Shown piece by piece: positions 44,571 to 53,852 of a stretch of 64,000 nucleotides of DNA (position 1 is its first letter; each line of letters opens with the position of its first letter). The position numbers were made by a program, and so were the translations under genes. Origin of the DNA: Mesorhizobium sp. NBSH29 (GTDB taxonomy: Bacteria; Pseudomonadota; Alphaproteobacteria; Rhizobiales; Rhizobiaceae); NCBI RefSeq assembly GCF_015500055.1, contig NZ_CP045494.1, positions 54,321 to 118,320 on the forward strand, in the 5' to 3' direction. The notes below the pieces were generated by a model. That model was not told the origin of the DNA, did no database searches, and saw nothing but the letters and a program-made list of their open reading frames with translations.

Positions 44571-45599
44571 CTATTCCGCGAGTGGGGCCGAACCATTGGA
44601 TGCCGACGCGACGCGTCTTACGCTCTCCGGCGTCAGCCAGTTCTGCTCTACGAGGTCTCGGAGCTTGTAGGCACGATCCAGCGCCTGCCTGCTCGCCGCG
44701 TGCCAGTCGGCGGAGAGGGCGTGTTCCGCGGACCGGGTGTGATCGGCCATCTGAAGGCAGAATTCGGCCCGCTCGTTGAGGAACCGCACCGCGGCGCGCA
44801 TGACTTTTTCCATTTCCTCGAACTGCGCCCCCGCCATGATCTCGGCGGTATAACTATGCCCGATGTGACAGCCGAATTTGATGATTGAACCGACCTCGAA
44901 TTTTTTCAGCGCGCCGCCACATTCGGGGCAGGTGACCGTCAAAGGCCGCTCGAATGTTCTGGCGTCGGTCAACTCGGGACTTTGCCCGGAATCCGGTTGA
45001 GAAGAGGATATCGGCATGGCTGGATCCTTTCCGTCCTTTCCGTTGACCAGTTCTATCAGCAATTTGGGCATTTCCGCGAGCGGCGGGCAGTAATCGAGCG
45101 CGACGTGCGCGGCCGCGCTTCTCGGCATGTCCGGATAAGCGGCGTCGTCGGGAGCCTGGGCAATCGCGATGCCGCCGCGCCGCTTGATTTCAAGCAGGCC
45201 GAGCGTGCCGTCGTTCAGATTGCCAGTCAGGATCACGCCCAGCGCGTCGGTGCCATAGTGCTCCGCCGCGCTGCGGAACAGCGGGTCGATGGCCGGCCGC
45301 GCGCAGTTTTCCTTGGGACCACGCAACAGGCGCAGCCGCCCGTCGGCGACGATCATATGGCGATCCGGCGGAGCCACATAGATGCGGCCAGGATGGATCG
45401 TTTCGCCATCTTCGGCATGTTTTGCGGGAAGCGGGCCGGCGGAATTCAAAAGTTCCGGCAATTCGCTTCGATGGGCGCCGATATGCAGCACCACCAAAAC
45501 AGGGGCGGGAAACGTATTCGGCAGCGCAGCGGCGAGAAAGCGCAACGCACCTACTCCGCCTGCGGATGCGCCGATGACGATGATTGAGGAAGATGCCAT
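44571..45599 (-). CDS. CheB-type methylesterase with C-terminal zinc-binding domain
   Basis: 342 residues from ATG 45597-45599 (MASSSIIVIGASAGG). It has no receiver domain. The CheB catalytic set is complete here: Ser in GASAGG, His in VVLHIGAHRSE and Asp in TGNLNDGTLGL. The C-terminal region has CPECGG and CHIGHSY, a likely zinc-binding pair, followed by helices. Such stand-alone CheB proteins accompany CheB-CheR hybrid kinases and are not classical chemotaxis enzymes. Convergent with the response regulator, 43 bases between the stops. Confidence 0.9.
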   Translation of the reverse strand: MASSSIIVIGASAGGVGALRFLAAALPNTFPAPVLVVLHIGAHRSELPELLNSAGPLPAKHAEDGETIHPGRIYVAPPDRHMIVADGRLRLLRGPKENCARPAIDPLFRSAAEHYGTDALGVILTGNLNDGTLGLLEIKRRGGIAIAQAPDDAAYPDMPRSAAAHVALDYCPPLAEMPKLLIELVNGKDGKDPAMPISSSQPDSGQSPELTDARTFERPLTVTCPECGGALKKFEVGSIIKFGCHIGHSYTAEIMAGAQFEEMEKVMRAAVRFLNERAEFCLQMADHTRSAEHALSADWHAASRQALDRAYKLRDLVEQNWLTPESVRRVASASNGSAPLAE

Positions 45600-45981
45600 G
45601 AGAGCCTTCGGGGCTGGCCGGATCGGAATCACAGATCAACGCATTCGACCCAGAAAAGTTCGAGAGGACAGCGTCCGGCTGCCTTTGTCGCCGTTACGGA
45701 TGACCTCAGCAACGCATGCGCAGCGAGATTCATCGCCACATGAGCTAAGTTGCGCCGGCTGCGTGGTCCACCTTGGCAAACACCCGGGCACCAGCCTCCT
45801 CGACCGCGGCTGTCGGCCGTTTCGGGGACAGAGCCGGGACTTCCCTTATGATCCAGTCAGAAGCTGCGAGCCCCGCCGACGCCATCGGACCGGCTCAACC
45901 CGTCACCGTTTCGTTTTCGACACGGGCAACAGGGCGCGAGCAAGATCAGGGCTTACATAGCCCGCCGATCCGGCTATCCGG
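45600..45981. other. Intergenic stretch without a recognisable gene
   Basis: 382 bases between the CheB start and the end of the membrane pseudogene. Only short non-conserved frames. The cheB promoter should be in the left end. Confidence 0.4.
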
Positions 45982-46509
45982 CTATCCTCGCGCGCCTTCG
46001 GCGGCCGTGTTCTCGCGCGCCTTCCACAACGAGTAGCCGAGAACCGTTCCGAAGAAGAACGTATGCGCAATGAACTGCGCGATCGGGTTTGCCTCAAGAA
46101 ACCAGGGAAATGCCATCGGAGCGATGACGTAGAAATTGACGAGCCATAAAACGAGCCCGAACAGGCTGCCCAGTCCTACATGGGCCATCTGGCCCCGTAG
46201 CGTGCTGGCGGCGATCGCTCCGAAGATCATTCCATACACGATGGAAAGCACCATGTGGACAATCACGCCTACCGACCCGGCTGTCAGGAGCGAATAGCCG
46301 GGATCGAGGGCAGCCGGGCCGATTACGATGGCGCCGATCATCCGCAAGGGCATGAAGAATGCGCCAATCCCCATGAGGAAAGCGCTCGCCATCATTTCGA
46401 ATGCCGCAGTTAGGATGCCGGCGACTATGCCCCAGAGCGCTCCTTGGCGAAGGCCTCACTTCATGTCCCGTGGCGTCGCCGCCGTATGAACGCGGTTATC
46501 TAAAGCCAT
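45982..46509 (-). pseudogene. Small membrane protein gene with in-frame TGA
   Basis: A strong site, GGAGGAG six bases before ATG 46507-46509, starts MALDNRVHTAATPRDMK. The next codon (46456-46458) is TGA, and the same frame continues GLRQGALWGIVAGILTAAF into four hydrophobic segments (LMGIGAFFMPLRMIGAIVIG, LTAGSVGVIVHMVLSIVYG, LGSLFGLVLWLVNFYVI, FFFGTVLGYSLW) to the stop at 45982. A single Trp-to-TGA or similar change would restore 175 residues. Alternatively translation restarts at ATG 46395. It resembles the DUF6789-like protein at 33031. Confidence 0.72.
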
Positions 46510-46630
46510 GGTGAACTCCTCCAGGCCGCAATCGGCAGCATTATTCGCAAGTCGCCGCCGCCGCGAAGGTTCCGTAGTCCGAAGGAGCGTCACGGCGAAT
46601 TGATCAATGGCGATGGGTAGGCTATTAGGC

Positions 46631-47452
46631 GGTTGTGTTGCAAATTTTTTGGAAGGCAAGAGGCAGCTTTCCGCTGGACGGATTTCAGGTGGCGATTGCC
46701 TCGAATTGTTCATTGAGGGCAGGCGCTGGGTTGAAGGCGAAGCGGCCCTGCCGCTTGCGCATCATATGAACCATCTCGATGCCGGCCAGCGTGACGGCTG
46801 CCGTCGCGAAGGACTTGAAGCCCAGCATCGGCCGCACCCGCCGCTTGATACGTCGATGATCCTGCTCGATCCGATTGTTGAGGTATTGGCTTTTGCGAAT
46901 GCGGATCGCTTTCAATGCTCGTTGCGACCGATCCAGCAAACGGCTTTCGGCATCGCAGGAGATGATCGCCTCCCGGTTGGTCTGACTGCCGTCGATGACA
47001 ATGCGGTCCGGTCGGCCGTGACGATGCAAAGCGTTGCGCAGAAAGCGTTTCGCCGCCGGCAGATCACGATGTTCGCTGAACCAGAATTCGACGGTGTCGC
47101 CAACGCTGTCGATGGCGCGATAGAAATACATCCACTGGCCGCGAACCTTGATGTACGTTTCGTCCATATGCCATTTGCTGCCGACGGATCGCTTTCGGCG
47201 ATTGAACCGCTTGAGCAGAACGGGCGAAAAGTGGACCACCCAGCGATGGATCGTCGAGTGATCAATACTGATGCCGCGCTCAGCCATCATCTCCTTCAAA
47301 TCCCGCAAGCTCAAGCCGTAAGCCAGATACCAGCGAACGCACAGCAGGATCATTGATCGGTCGAAATGGCGGCCTTTAAACATCAAACGGTCTCCTCAAG
47401 GCGAGACCTCGTCATACCAGACCCGAATTACCGCAACGTTTGCAACACAACC
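46631..47452. mobile_element. Intact IS6-family insertion sequence
   Basis: 822 bases bounded by perfect 14-base terminal inverted repeats, GGTTGTGTTGCAAA at 46631-46644 and its complement at 47439-47452. The TGTTGCAAA core is the IS6/IS26 hallmark. One transposase gene fills it. The flanking 8 bases differ (TATTAGGC and GGTCTGTG), so no target duplication remains, as expected if the copy took part in cointegrate recombination or adjacent deletion. Confidence 0.93.
46685..47386 (-). CDS. IS6-family transposase
   Basis: 233 residues, full length for the family. Parts: N-terminal helix-turn-helix region (SMILLCVRWYLAYGLSLRDLKEMM), then the DDE catalytic core with Asp in WHMDETYIKV, Asp in RIVIDGSQTNRE and Glu in NNRIEQDHRRIKRR. 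It catalyses replicative transposition of the surrounding element. The frame is uninterrupted, so it is probably active. Confidence 0.95.
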   Translation of the reverse strand: MMFKGRHFDRSMILLCVRWYLAYGLSLRDLKEMMAERGISIDHSTIHRWVVHFSPVLLKRFNRRKRSVGSKWHMDETYIKVRGQWMYFYRAIDSVGDTVEFWFSEHRDLPAAKRFLRNALHRHGRPDRIVIDGSQTNREAIISCDAESRLLDRSQRALKAIRIRKSQYLNNRIEQDHRRIKRRVRPMLGFKSFATAAVTLAGIEMVHMMRKRQGRFAFNPAPALNEQFEAIAT

Positions 47453-48148
47453 GGTCTGTGAGGAAGGCATCGAAGATAGGCCTAGCCTTCCTCGGCGCTA
47501 TCGATCGTTCGAAAGAAGAGAGCGCCTTCGCGAATCCAGATCGGAGGTACAATTCGGGCGACCATGTCCCAAAATCTGCGTCTATGGCCCCGTGAAAGCG
47601 CGGCGGCTAGCCCACGTGCTTAGCCTGACAAGGGCCTAAAATTCCGCCGATTGTTCGGCGAGAGTGAGCAGGTCTAGCGCGGAATCGGCCGCGCGGGGTT
47701 TTGGGTGTCACGCATTTGAGAGGGAGTTTTGTTTCAAAGTCGGTCCAAGGCGAACATAATCGGACGGCCACTCTCTATACCAAACAGACCTCTCCTCCAG
47801 CGCCCCCATCCATCATGCTGCTGTTGAGTTATTCGTCCCTCTACGACGGTGGTGGACGCGGACGGAGCGCTCAAGAGATGGGGATATTCCGGTCGGATCG
47901 GTGAGCGGGGAGGGCTACGGCGGAGGGGAAGAACCACTGGCCGACGTTGTTGAGGACCGAGTGTCTTGAGCGGGTCGCTGCCGCGTTGAGCCCTTAGCGA
48001 CGGGCGGCAATTCACGATCAGGACGACTTGTCGTGTGGCAGCCGATGATCGGGGTCATGAACCGCGATGCTATCGCGACAAGATTAGTTGGAAATATCAC
48101 CAGATTGATGCCGCCGGCATGACGGAGCGACGAAAATGCAAGATCTGG
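47453..48148. other. Intergenic stretch without a recognisable gene
   Basis: 696 bases between the IS6 element and the truncated HNH gene. Short frames on both strands are Arg/Ser/Pro-rich and look like noise. No repeats or RNA genes recognised. Confidence 0.4.
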
Positions 48149-48508
48149 CTACACCGTATCTGCGACCCGGTTGGCCACCACGCGATCCAGAAGTTCGGCA
48201 AAGCGGTTATTATCCTGAGCCATCTTCCAGAAATTCACGAAACGGCAGACGAACTGAACATTGCCGATCGAATAGTGGCCATAGCTGTCAATCCGATCCG
48301 GAGAAACGAGCATATCGCTATCGCAATCGTCCTGGCCATGCAGATGCATCGCAATGCCAGTGATAGCGCATTTCCCCTTCTGCTGCTCGTAGAGGTTGGC
48401 AAGATGAGCCTTCATCTCGGCTTCGGAACAATGGAGTTCCTCGTTCTTCAAGGTCTTGAAGACCTTCTGGCCATTCGAATTCGCAACCGCGCCCGTGATC
48501 GAGAGCAT
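48149..48508 (-). pseudogene. HNH-type endonuclease, 5'-truncated
   Basis: 119 codons ending at 48149. The C-terminal part has an HNH-like zinc finger pattern: GKCAITGIAMHLHG, SPDRIDSYGHYSIGNVQFVC, then NFWKMAQDN. The frame continues upstream (LHELTLANL) into the IS66 remnant, and the family is normally longer, so the 5' part seems to have been replaced by the transposon sequence. A start at 48508 is possible but has no convincing ribosome binding site. Confidence 0.65.
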
Positions 48509-48535
48509 GAGATTTGCGAGAGTGAGCTCATGCAG

Positions 48536-49322
48536 CGATACGCTCGATCCGCGGCGCCGATCCGCCGGCGGCGCTCTACTACGCCTCGCGTGATCGCAGG
48601 CACGAACATCCCGAGGATCACCTCAAGGGCTGGCGGGGCATCCTGCAGGCCGACGCCTATGGCGGCTACAACGGCCTCTACGAGCCGGCGCGCAAGGCGG
48701 GAGCGGTCACCTCGGCGCTCTGTTGGGCGCATGCCCGCCGCGGCTTCTTCGAACTCGCTGACATCTCCGCCTTGGCACGGCGCGGGCCATCCGCCGCGCC
48801 CGTCTCGCCGATTGCGCTGGAAGCGGTGACGCGTATCGACGCGCTGTTCGCCATCGAGCGCGCGATAAACGGCTTGAGCGCCGAGGACCGTCGGTGCGTC
48901 CGACAGGAACAGTCCAGGCCACTCACCGATGACCTGCACGCGTGGCTGCAGGAGAAGCGCACCACGCTGTCGCGTTCGTCGTCGGTCGCCAAGCCGATCG
49001 ACTACATGCTTAAGCGCTGGAGCCGCTTCGCCGGCTTCCTCGACGACGGTCACATCTGCCTGACAAACAATGCCGCAGAGCGCAGCCTGCGTGGCTTTGC
49101 CCTCGGCAGGAAAGCCTGGCTCTTCGCCGGCTCCGACCGCAGCGCCGATCGTGCAGCCGCCATCGCGACGCTCATCGCCACCGCGAAACTGAACGACGTC
49201 GATCCACAGGCCTGGCTCGCCGACGCGCTCGCCCACATCGCGGGGACGCCGAGAGTCGATTGTCCGAGCTACTGCCCTGGCACTGGCGTGTCGGCACGGC
49301 CCAGAACCGCGCAGCCGCCTGA
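48536..49322 (+). pseudogene. IS66-family transposase (TnpC) C-terminal remnant
   Basis: The rightward reading begins within the catalytic core (YYASRDRRHEHPEDHLKGW, ILQADAYGGYNGLYE, CWAHARRGFFELAD) and continues through LTNNAAERSLRGFALGRKAW (the late Glu region) to LADALAHIAG. A frameshift then precedes the usual ending, LSELLPWHWRVGTAQ. The N-terminal half of the roughly 520-residue enzyme and tnpA/tnpB of IS66 are missing. Confidence 0.88.
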
Positions 49323-49871
49323 TCAGACGGCCGTGGTCGTCCAACGCCGTCAGCCCGCGGCCCTCGCCGGAGGTATACGATCGGCCTGCACGGAGTTTTC
49401 CTGGGAAGGACAAGACAACAATGACCCCGCCTGCGGTCGCGGATGGGCCACCATCGGTACCGCCGGCCGCCTCGTCGGGCACTTCTACATCCATAACGGC
49501 GACGATTCAGGCTTCGTCTGCGCGCGCAACGGACTTCCTCAACTAGTGGTGGCACGAATCACAAGGACACAGTTCCTGCGGATTAGGTCGCCCACCCCGA
49601 GACGGCGAGGGGCGGCGTTATGGGCAACCGATACACAGGGGACATGAAGGGGCCTCTGGGGCCGAAAACTTGCGGTGCAAGCCTTCACTCGGCAGAAGCC
49701 GTTGTCCAAAGCATCAATGTGGATGCAATGGCTCTAATCCAACGTAGCAGTGTTAGCTCCCGATAGCGAACATTCGTTCACAGCGTAACTGTGGTTCGCC
49801 ATAAGTGTGATTTCCGCCGAAGAGACGACATTGGCAAAACGTCATGAGGCTGGAAGACGTGAGAACATGAA
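49323..49871. other. Intergenic stretch without a recognisable gene
   Basis: 549 bases between the IS66 remnant and the ferritin terminator. It probably includes the outer end of the IS66 element on its left. No gene or terminal repeat could be identified with confidence. Confidence 0.4.
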
Positions 49872-49898
49872 TGCCCCGCCGCAGTTGGCGGCGAGGCA
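49872..49898 (-). terminator. Intrinsic terminator after the ferritin-like genes
   Basis: Read leftward, TGCCTCGCCGC pairs with GCGGCGGGGCA (11 pairs, one G-U) around CAACT, then TTCATGTT. It lies 21 bases after the stop of the ferritin-like gene. Confidence 0.75.
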
Positions 49899-49918
49899 TG
49901 TAGGCGTAGGCGCGCTTG

Positions 49919-50581
49919 TTAAGCCTTCAAAAACGGCATTGCCGCAGCAAGCACAGCTTCCTTGGTCATCGGCTCATCGAATGCACCATCCCAAGCCTTC
50001 TTGCCCCCTATCCGGCGGACCTGAGCGGCATGACGTGCTTCGACCGAATGGATCTGGAGCGCGGCCGTAAGGATGTCGTCATTCTCCATCAGATTTCCGG
50101 CCTGACCCTTGTAGGCGGCCACACCGAGGTCTTCGAAGGTCTGCGATAGGGTCAAGAAAGTTTCGAAATTCGAGAACACATCGGCATACTTTCCGCCCGC
50201 CGTGAAGTCGGCTTCTGGACGCTTGACAGCCGCCGCTCCGAGAGCGCCGGACAGGAAGGCCACGTGTGCCGCTTCATGCAGGCCGATCTGCTGGAACACT
50301 GCCTTGTGTTCGGCGGGGATGAAATCCTTCTCCAGAGCGGAACGGTAGAATGCATCCTCGATATGTTCGAGCGTCAGTGCGAAGTTCAACGTATCGACGA
50401 TCTGTTGCGGCAACCCTGCCGCAAAAGCCTGCTTCGATGCTGCGGCAAGGACCAGCGGAGCCGAGGCAAGTGCGCCAAGCGACAACGCCGCATGGGAGAA
50501 GAGGCCGCGACGGCTTGTAACCAGACGGCTCGCCAAATCGGGGTCGAGCGCGCCAAGGATCGTGTTGGTGTTGGTGTTCAT
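49919..50581 (-). CDS. Exported ferritin-like domain protein
   Basis: 220 residues from ATG 50579-50581; AGGAGG lies 7 bases upstream, which rejects the ATG two codons earlier. A Tat-like signal, SRRGLFSHAALSLGALASA (about residues 23-41), ends near QAFAAG. The mature part is a four-helix ferritin-like domain with LTLEHIEDAFY, LHEAAHVAFL, FEDLGVAAYKG and HSVEARHAAQVR giving the expected Glu and His ligands for a di-iron site. Second gene of a two-gene unit with a paralogue 11 bases upstream. Confidence 0.88.
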   Translation of the reverse strand: MNTNTNTILGALDPDLASRLVTSRRGLFSHAALSLGALASAPLVLAAASKQAFAAGLPQQIVDTLNFALTLEHIEDAFYRSALEKDFIPAEHKAVFQQIGLHEAAHVAFLSGALGAAAVKRPEADFTAGGKYADVFSNFETFLTLSQTFEDLGVAAYKGQAGNLMENDDILTAALQIHSVEARHAAQVRRIGGKKAWDGAFDEPMTKEAVLAAAMPFLKA

Positions 50582-50592
50582 GATCATTCCTC

Positions 50593-51279
50593 CTAGAGGC
50601 TCTTTGCCGTGACTTCGGTTTTGATGAACGGATCAGCGGCGGCGAGAACCTTCGCAGGCTCCAACGCTCCGTCGAGGCCGTTCTTGTCGACCACGTCAGG
50701 GCCCGCGAATGCAACGCTGCCAGGTTGTAGCAGATCGCGGATCGTAGCCGCATGTCGCGCTTCGACCGATACTATACGACCTGCGGCGACAAGGTAGTCG
50801 CCCTTCTCGAGCAATTTCCCCGCGCCATTATAGGCGGCAACGCCGAGGTCTTCGAACGTCTTGGCTGTAGTCAGGACGCTTTCACGGCTGGCAAAATCGA
50901 CCTTGGAAAAGTCCACTTCGAGATCAGGGATTGCCTTGTCGGCGAGCGCGCCTTTCAGGAAATCACGATGCGCGACTTCATGATCGCGGATGTCAGTGAG
51001 GATTGCCTTCTCGTCACCGCTCATCTCCCCGTAGGGGCTTTCGATCACCTTGGTGTAGAAAGCTGCTTCAAGCTGCTCCAAGGCGTAGGCATAGTTCAAT
51101 ATGCCGATATCGCCTTCGCCTAGATCAGCCGCCAACGCCGGCGTGATGCCGAAGTTCGGAAGGCTGCCGCCGAATATGGCAAGCGTGGCGACGACTCCGC
51201 CGGTCCATTGGAGGACGGTCCTCCTGGATTTCTGTGCGGACAAAGGTCCAGCACGAGACTCTGTCTGATTGTGTTGCAT
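50593..51279 (-). CDS. Exported ferritin-like domain protein
   Basis: 228 residues from ATG 51277-51279, preceded by GGAGAG; an ATG 12 bases earlier has a poorer site. Tat-type signal KSRRTVLQWTGGVVATLAIFG. Ferritin-like helices carry YALEQLEAAFY, RDHEVAHRDFL, FEDLGVAAYNG and VSVEARHAATIRD, the same ligand pattern as the downstream paralogue, though the two differ clearly in sequence. Tat export would allow folding and metal loading before secretion. Possible role in periplasmic iron or peroxide handling. Confidence 0.88.
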   Translation of the reverse strand: MQHNQTESRAGPLSAQKSRRTVLQWTGGVVATLAIFGGSLPNFGITPALAADLGEGDIGILNYAYALEQLEAAFYTKVIESPYGEMSGDEKAILTDIRDHEVAHRDFLKGALADKAIPDLEVDFSKVDFASRESVLTTAKTFEDLGVAAYNGAGKLLEKGDYLVAAGRIVSVEARHAATIRDLLQPGSVAFAGPDVVDKNGLDGALEPAKVLAAADPFIKTEVTAKSL

Positions 51280-51629
51280 AGAACTCTCCATTTTGGGATT
51301 TGATGCGAAATCATTTCCGCATGGGAGTAGCAACGAAAGCCTCCGCGCAAAGTTTCGTAAGTTATTCAATTTACTCAATTATTTGTGAGTCGTTTGAATT
51401 CTGGTCACAATTATGCTGGATCGGAAGCGTATAAATTCAGATATTACTAGAGCGTTGTCGCGGAGGAATGGTTCCGGTGGTTTTATGATTTTCTTCAAAC
51501 GTGAGCGGCATGTGCGTTTGCTGGTGCCAAAGCAACGGCCGAACTGGCGAGAAGAAGTCGATCTTCAAGCTATCTTAAGCTTCAGTGCGCTTCGATGCCG
51601 CTCAACCCATATGGGGAGGTGGCAAAAGG

Positions 51630-53393
51630 ATGAACTGGCTATCCGAGGACCAAGTGGCGCTGTCCGTAGTTGACGCGCTGACGGCGAGCATTTGTGTCAT
51701 CGATCATGACGGAATCGTTCGTGCCGAAAACGCCGCTTGGAAACAATTCTCGTCCCGCAACGGCGGCATCGGTTCGTACATCGGCGTAAACTACCTGGAG
51801 ATTTGCAGGAAGGCGGGTGGCGACGATTCTGAAGCGGCTCATCGAATTGCAACAGCAATTCGGCAGGTGCTGGATGGAAAGCGTCACCGGTTCGAGGCCG
51901 AGTATCCTTGTCATTCGCATACCGAACAACGCTGGTTCTTGACCCGGGCAACGCCGCTTCGATTCGGCTCCGATAATAGTCAGGGCAAACAATCTCTGGG
52001 AGCCGTCGTCTCACATCAGGAAATAACAGAAAAAAAGCTGCTCGAAATGCAGCTGAAGGGGTTCGCCGAGACTGACGAGCTTACCGGCCTGAGAAACCGC
52101 CGATCCATGATTGATCATATCAGCAAGGCATTCGCGGAACACAAGACGGGATGCACGGTAGCGCTGTTGCTACTGGACTTGGACAACTTCAAGGAAATCA
52201 ACGACACCTCTGGTCACGATATTGGCGATCTCGTGATCAAGCAGGTGGCGGAACGCTTATCGAGTTTGACCTCGCGGAATCCCTCGACCATCGCTGCTCG
52301 AATGGGAGGCGACGAATTCGCCTTGCTCCTTGCGGTCGAACAGCCTTGGAGCGTCGTTCCGCTTGCGGAGGAACTTCTTGGCCTTCTTGACCAGCCTTAC
52401 CCGATTGACGGCGAACAGGTGCATTCCGCCGCGTCGGTTGGAATCGCCTTCTATCCCACCGACGCAGTTGCGCCCGCATCACTGCTCAAGGCCGCTGACC
52501 TGGCTCTATACCGGGCAAAAAATGGCGGCCGAAACCGATACGTATTCTACACGGACAATCTGCGTGACGCAGCGCAGCAGCGCAAGAAGTTGTTCAACCA
52601 AGGTCGCTCGGGCATCGTTCGCAACGAGTTCGAGACCTACTTTCAGCCAATCGTGAGCCTGAAAGACAAGTCCTTGTTGGGGCTCGAAGCCCTGATCCGA
52701 TGGCAGCACCCGGACCTCGGTCTGATCACCCCGGCGCACTTCCTTCCGCTCCTGAAAGACTGGGGCATGGGGGAGGCGCTCTCACAGGTTGTGCTTCTTC
52801 AAGTCATCCAGCATCTTTCGGACTGGCCGGAAATCCGTATAAGCGTCAACCTGACCACAGGCCAACTTCGAAATCCCAATTTTGTGGATTTTCTGTGCCG
52901 TGAAATTTTGGCGAACTCGGTCAACGCTGAACAACTGAAACTCGAAATAACAGAAGACGTTGTTCTCGGGGACAGCAACAATGAGTTTGAAACCATTCTA
53001 ACTCGCTTGCGAGATGCCGGGTTCAAAATATCACTGGATGATTTTGGTACCGGTTATGCGTCATTGTCGCACCTTTCTCAATTTCCGCTGGACGAGATCA
53101 AGATTGATATGTCGTTTGTCAAACAACTGAATACCAGCCGTCGTGCTCGCAGTGTGGTGCGCTCGATTACCCATCTCGCTCACGAACTTGGGCTGAGCGT
53201 GGTTGCCGAAGGAATCGAAGATAGGGAAATCGAGGGTATTGTCGCGGCCCTCGGATGCGACCACGGCCAAGGATATCTGTTTGGCAGGCCTCAGCCTGCC
53301 TCCGCGATCCCAGACATCATAAAGAAGTGGACTTATCCCTCGCGAGCCCCAAGTGCATTGCCCGCGCCAAATTTAAGGAACAGTTCGAGATAG
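51630..53393 (+). CDS. PAS-GGDEF-EAL cyclic-di-GMP protein
   Basis: 587 residues from ATG 51630, preceded by GGGGAGGTGGCAAAAGG. N-terminal PAS-like domain (ICVIDHDGIVRAENAAWKQF; FLTRATPLRF), diguanylate cyclase domain with intact GGDEF at about 226-230 (LDLDNFKEIND, MGGDEFALL), then phosphodiesterase domain with EAL at 353-355 (GLEALIRWQHP), LEITEDVVL, DDFGTGYASLSHL, KIDMSFV and VAEGIED. Both active sites look complete, so either activity or a switch is possible. No membrane segment. Confidence 0.93.
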   Translation: MNWLSEDQVALSVVDALTASICVIDHDGIVRAENAAWKQFSSRNGGIGSYIGVNYLEICRKAGGDDSEAAHRIATAIRQVLDGKRHRFEAEYPCHSHTEQRWFLTRATPLRFGSDNSQGKQSLGAVVSHQEITEKKLLEMQLKGFAETDELTGLRNRRSMIDHISKAFAEHKTGCTVALLLLDLDNFKEINDTSGHDIGDLVIKQVAERLSSLTSRNPSTIAARMGGDEFALLLAVEQPWSVVPLAEELLGLLDQPYPIDGEQVHSAASVGIAFYPTDAVAPASLLKAADLALYRAKNGGRNRYVFYTDNLRDAAQQRKKLFNQGRSGIVRNEFETYFQPIVSLKDKSLLGLEALIRWQHPDLGLITPAHFLPLLKDWGMGEALSQVVLLQVIQHLSDWPEIRISVNLTTGQLRNPNFVDFLCREILANSVNAEQLKLEITEDVVLGDSNNEFETILTRLRDAGFKISLDDFGTGYASLSHLSQFPLDEIKIDMSFVKQLNTSRRARSVVRSITHLAHELGLSVVAEGIEDREIEGIVAALGCDHGQGYLFGRPQPASAIPDIIKKWTYPSRAPSALPAPNLRNSSR

Positions 53394-53698
53394 CCGGCGG
53401 CTACGCGCAGGTCAGTAGGGGTCAAATTTTTCTGATCGGAACGGAGCCGTTCTGCCAAGGCCAGAAGTTCATCCGAGGAATCGGGTTCAAGCTTTTTCAA
53501 TTCCGATCCAGCGGTTCGGCACGCTGCCAGTAGCACTGAAGTTAGCTGGCACGCTTGATCCACAGAAAAATGCATCTGCGCGGAAATAAGAGGCGGGGGA
53601 CCTGTCTGGGTAATATTGACCACAACTCCGTCAAGCGTTGACCAACCGACGTCGGCGCTGCCGCTTTGTGTCTGGATAACAGCTGAACGCTCCGTCAT
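53333..53698 (-). CDS. Hypothetical protein
   Basis: 121 residues from ATG 53696-53698 (MTERSAVIQTQSGSAD). The N-terminal half is strand-rich with NITQTGPPPLISAQMHFSV, and the C-terminal half is helical (ELLALAERLRS, AAGYLELFLKFGAG). No recognised family. It overlaps the end of the convergent GGDEF-EAL gene by 61 bases, which is unusual for two real genes, but codon periodicity and a plausible start support it. Confidence 0.5.
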   Translation of the reverse strand: MTERSAVIQTQSGSADVGWSTLDGVVVNITQTGPPPLISAQMHFSVDQACQLTSVLLAACRTAGSELKKLEPDSSDELLALAERLRSDQKNLTPTDLRVAAGYLELFLKFGAGNALGAREG

Positions 53699-53852
53699 GA
53701 TTACTCCCCAGCGCAATTGGTCAACAGTTGGTTGCCACCGCACCTAAAGCAACATACGCGCACTTTCTGTGGCGGTAAATTGGATCGATTGGTCGTCCGC
53801 TTTATCCGTCGCTCGCCTTGGCCGGCCCCCATCGGGTGGTCCGGTTTGAATG

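Noticed and set aside
46598..46607. TTGATCAA considered as an FNR/FixK box upstream of the membrane gene
   Set aside because: The known site has four bases between the TTGAT and ATCAA halves; here they abut.
49560..49760. GC-rich structured-looking stretch considered as a group II intron end
   Set aside because: No domain V-like hairpin or reverse transcriptase coding sequence was found.
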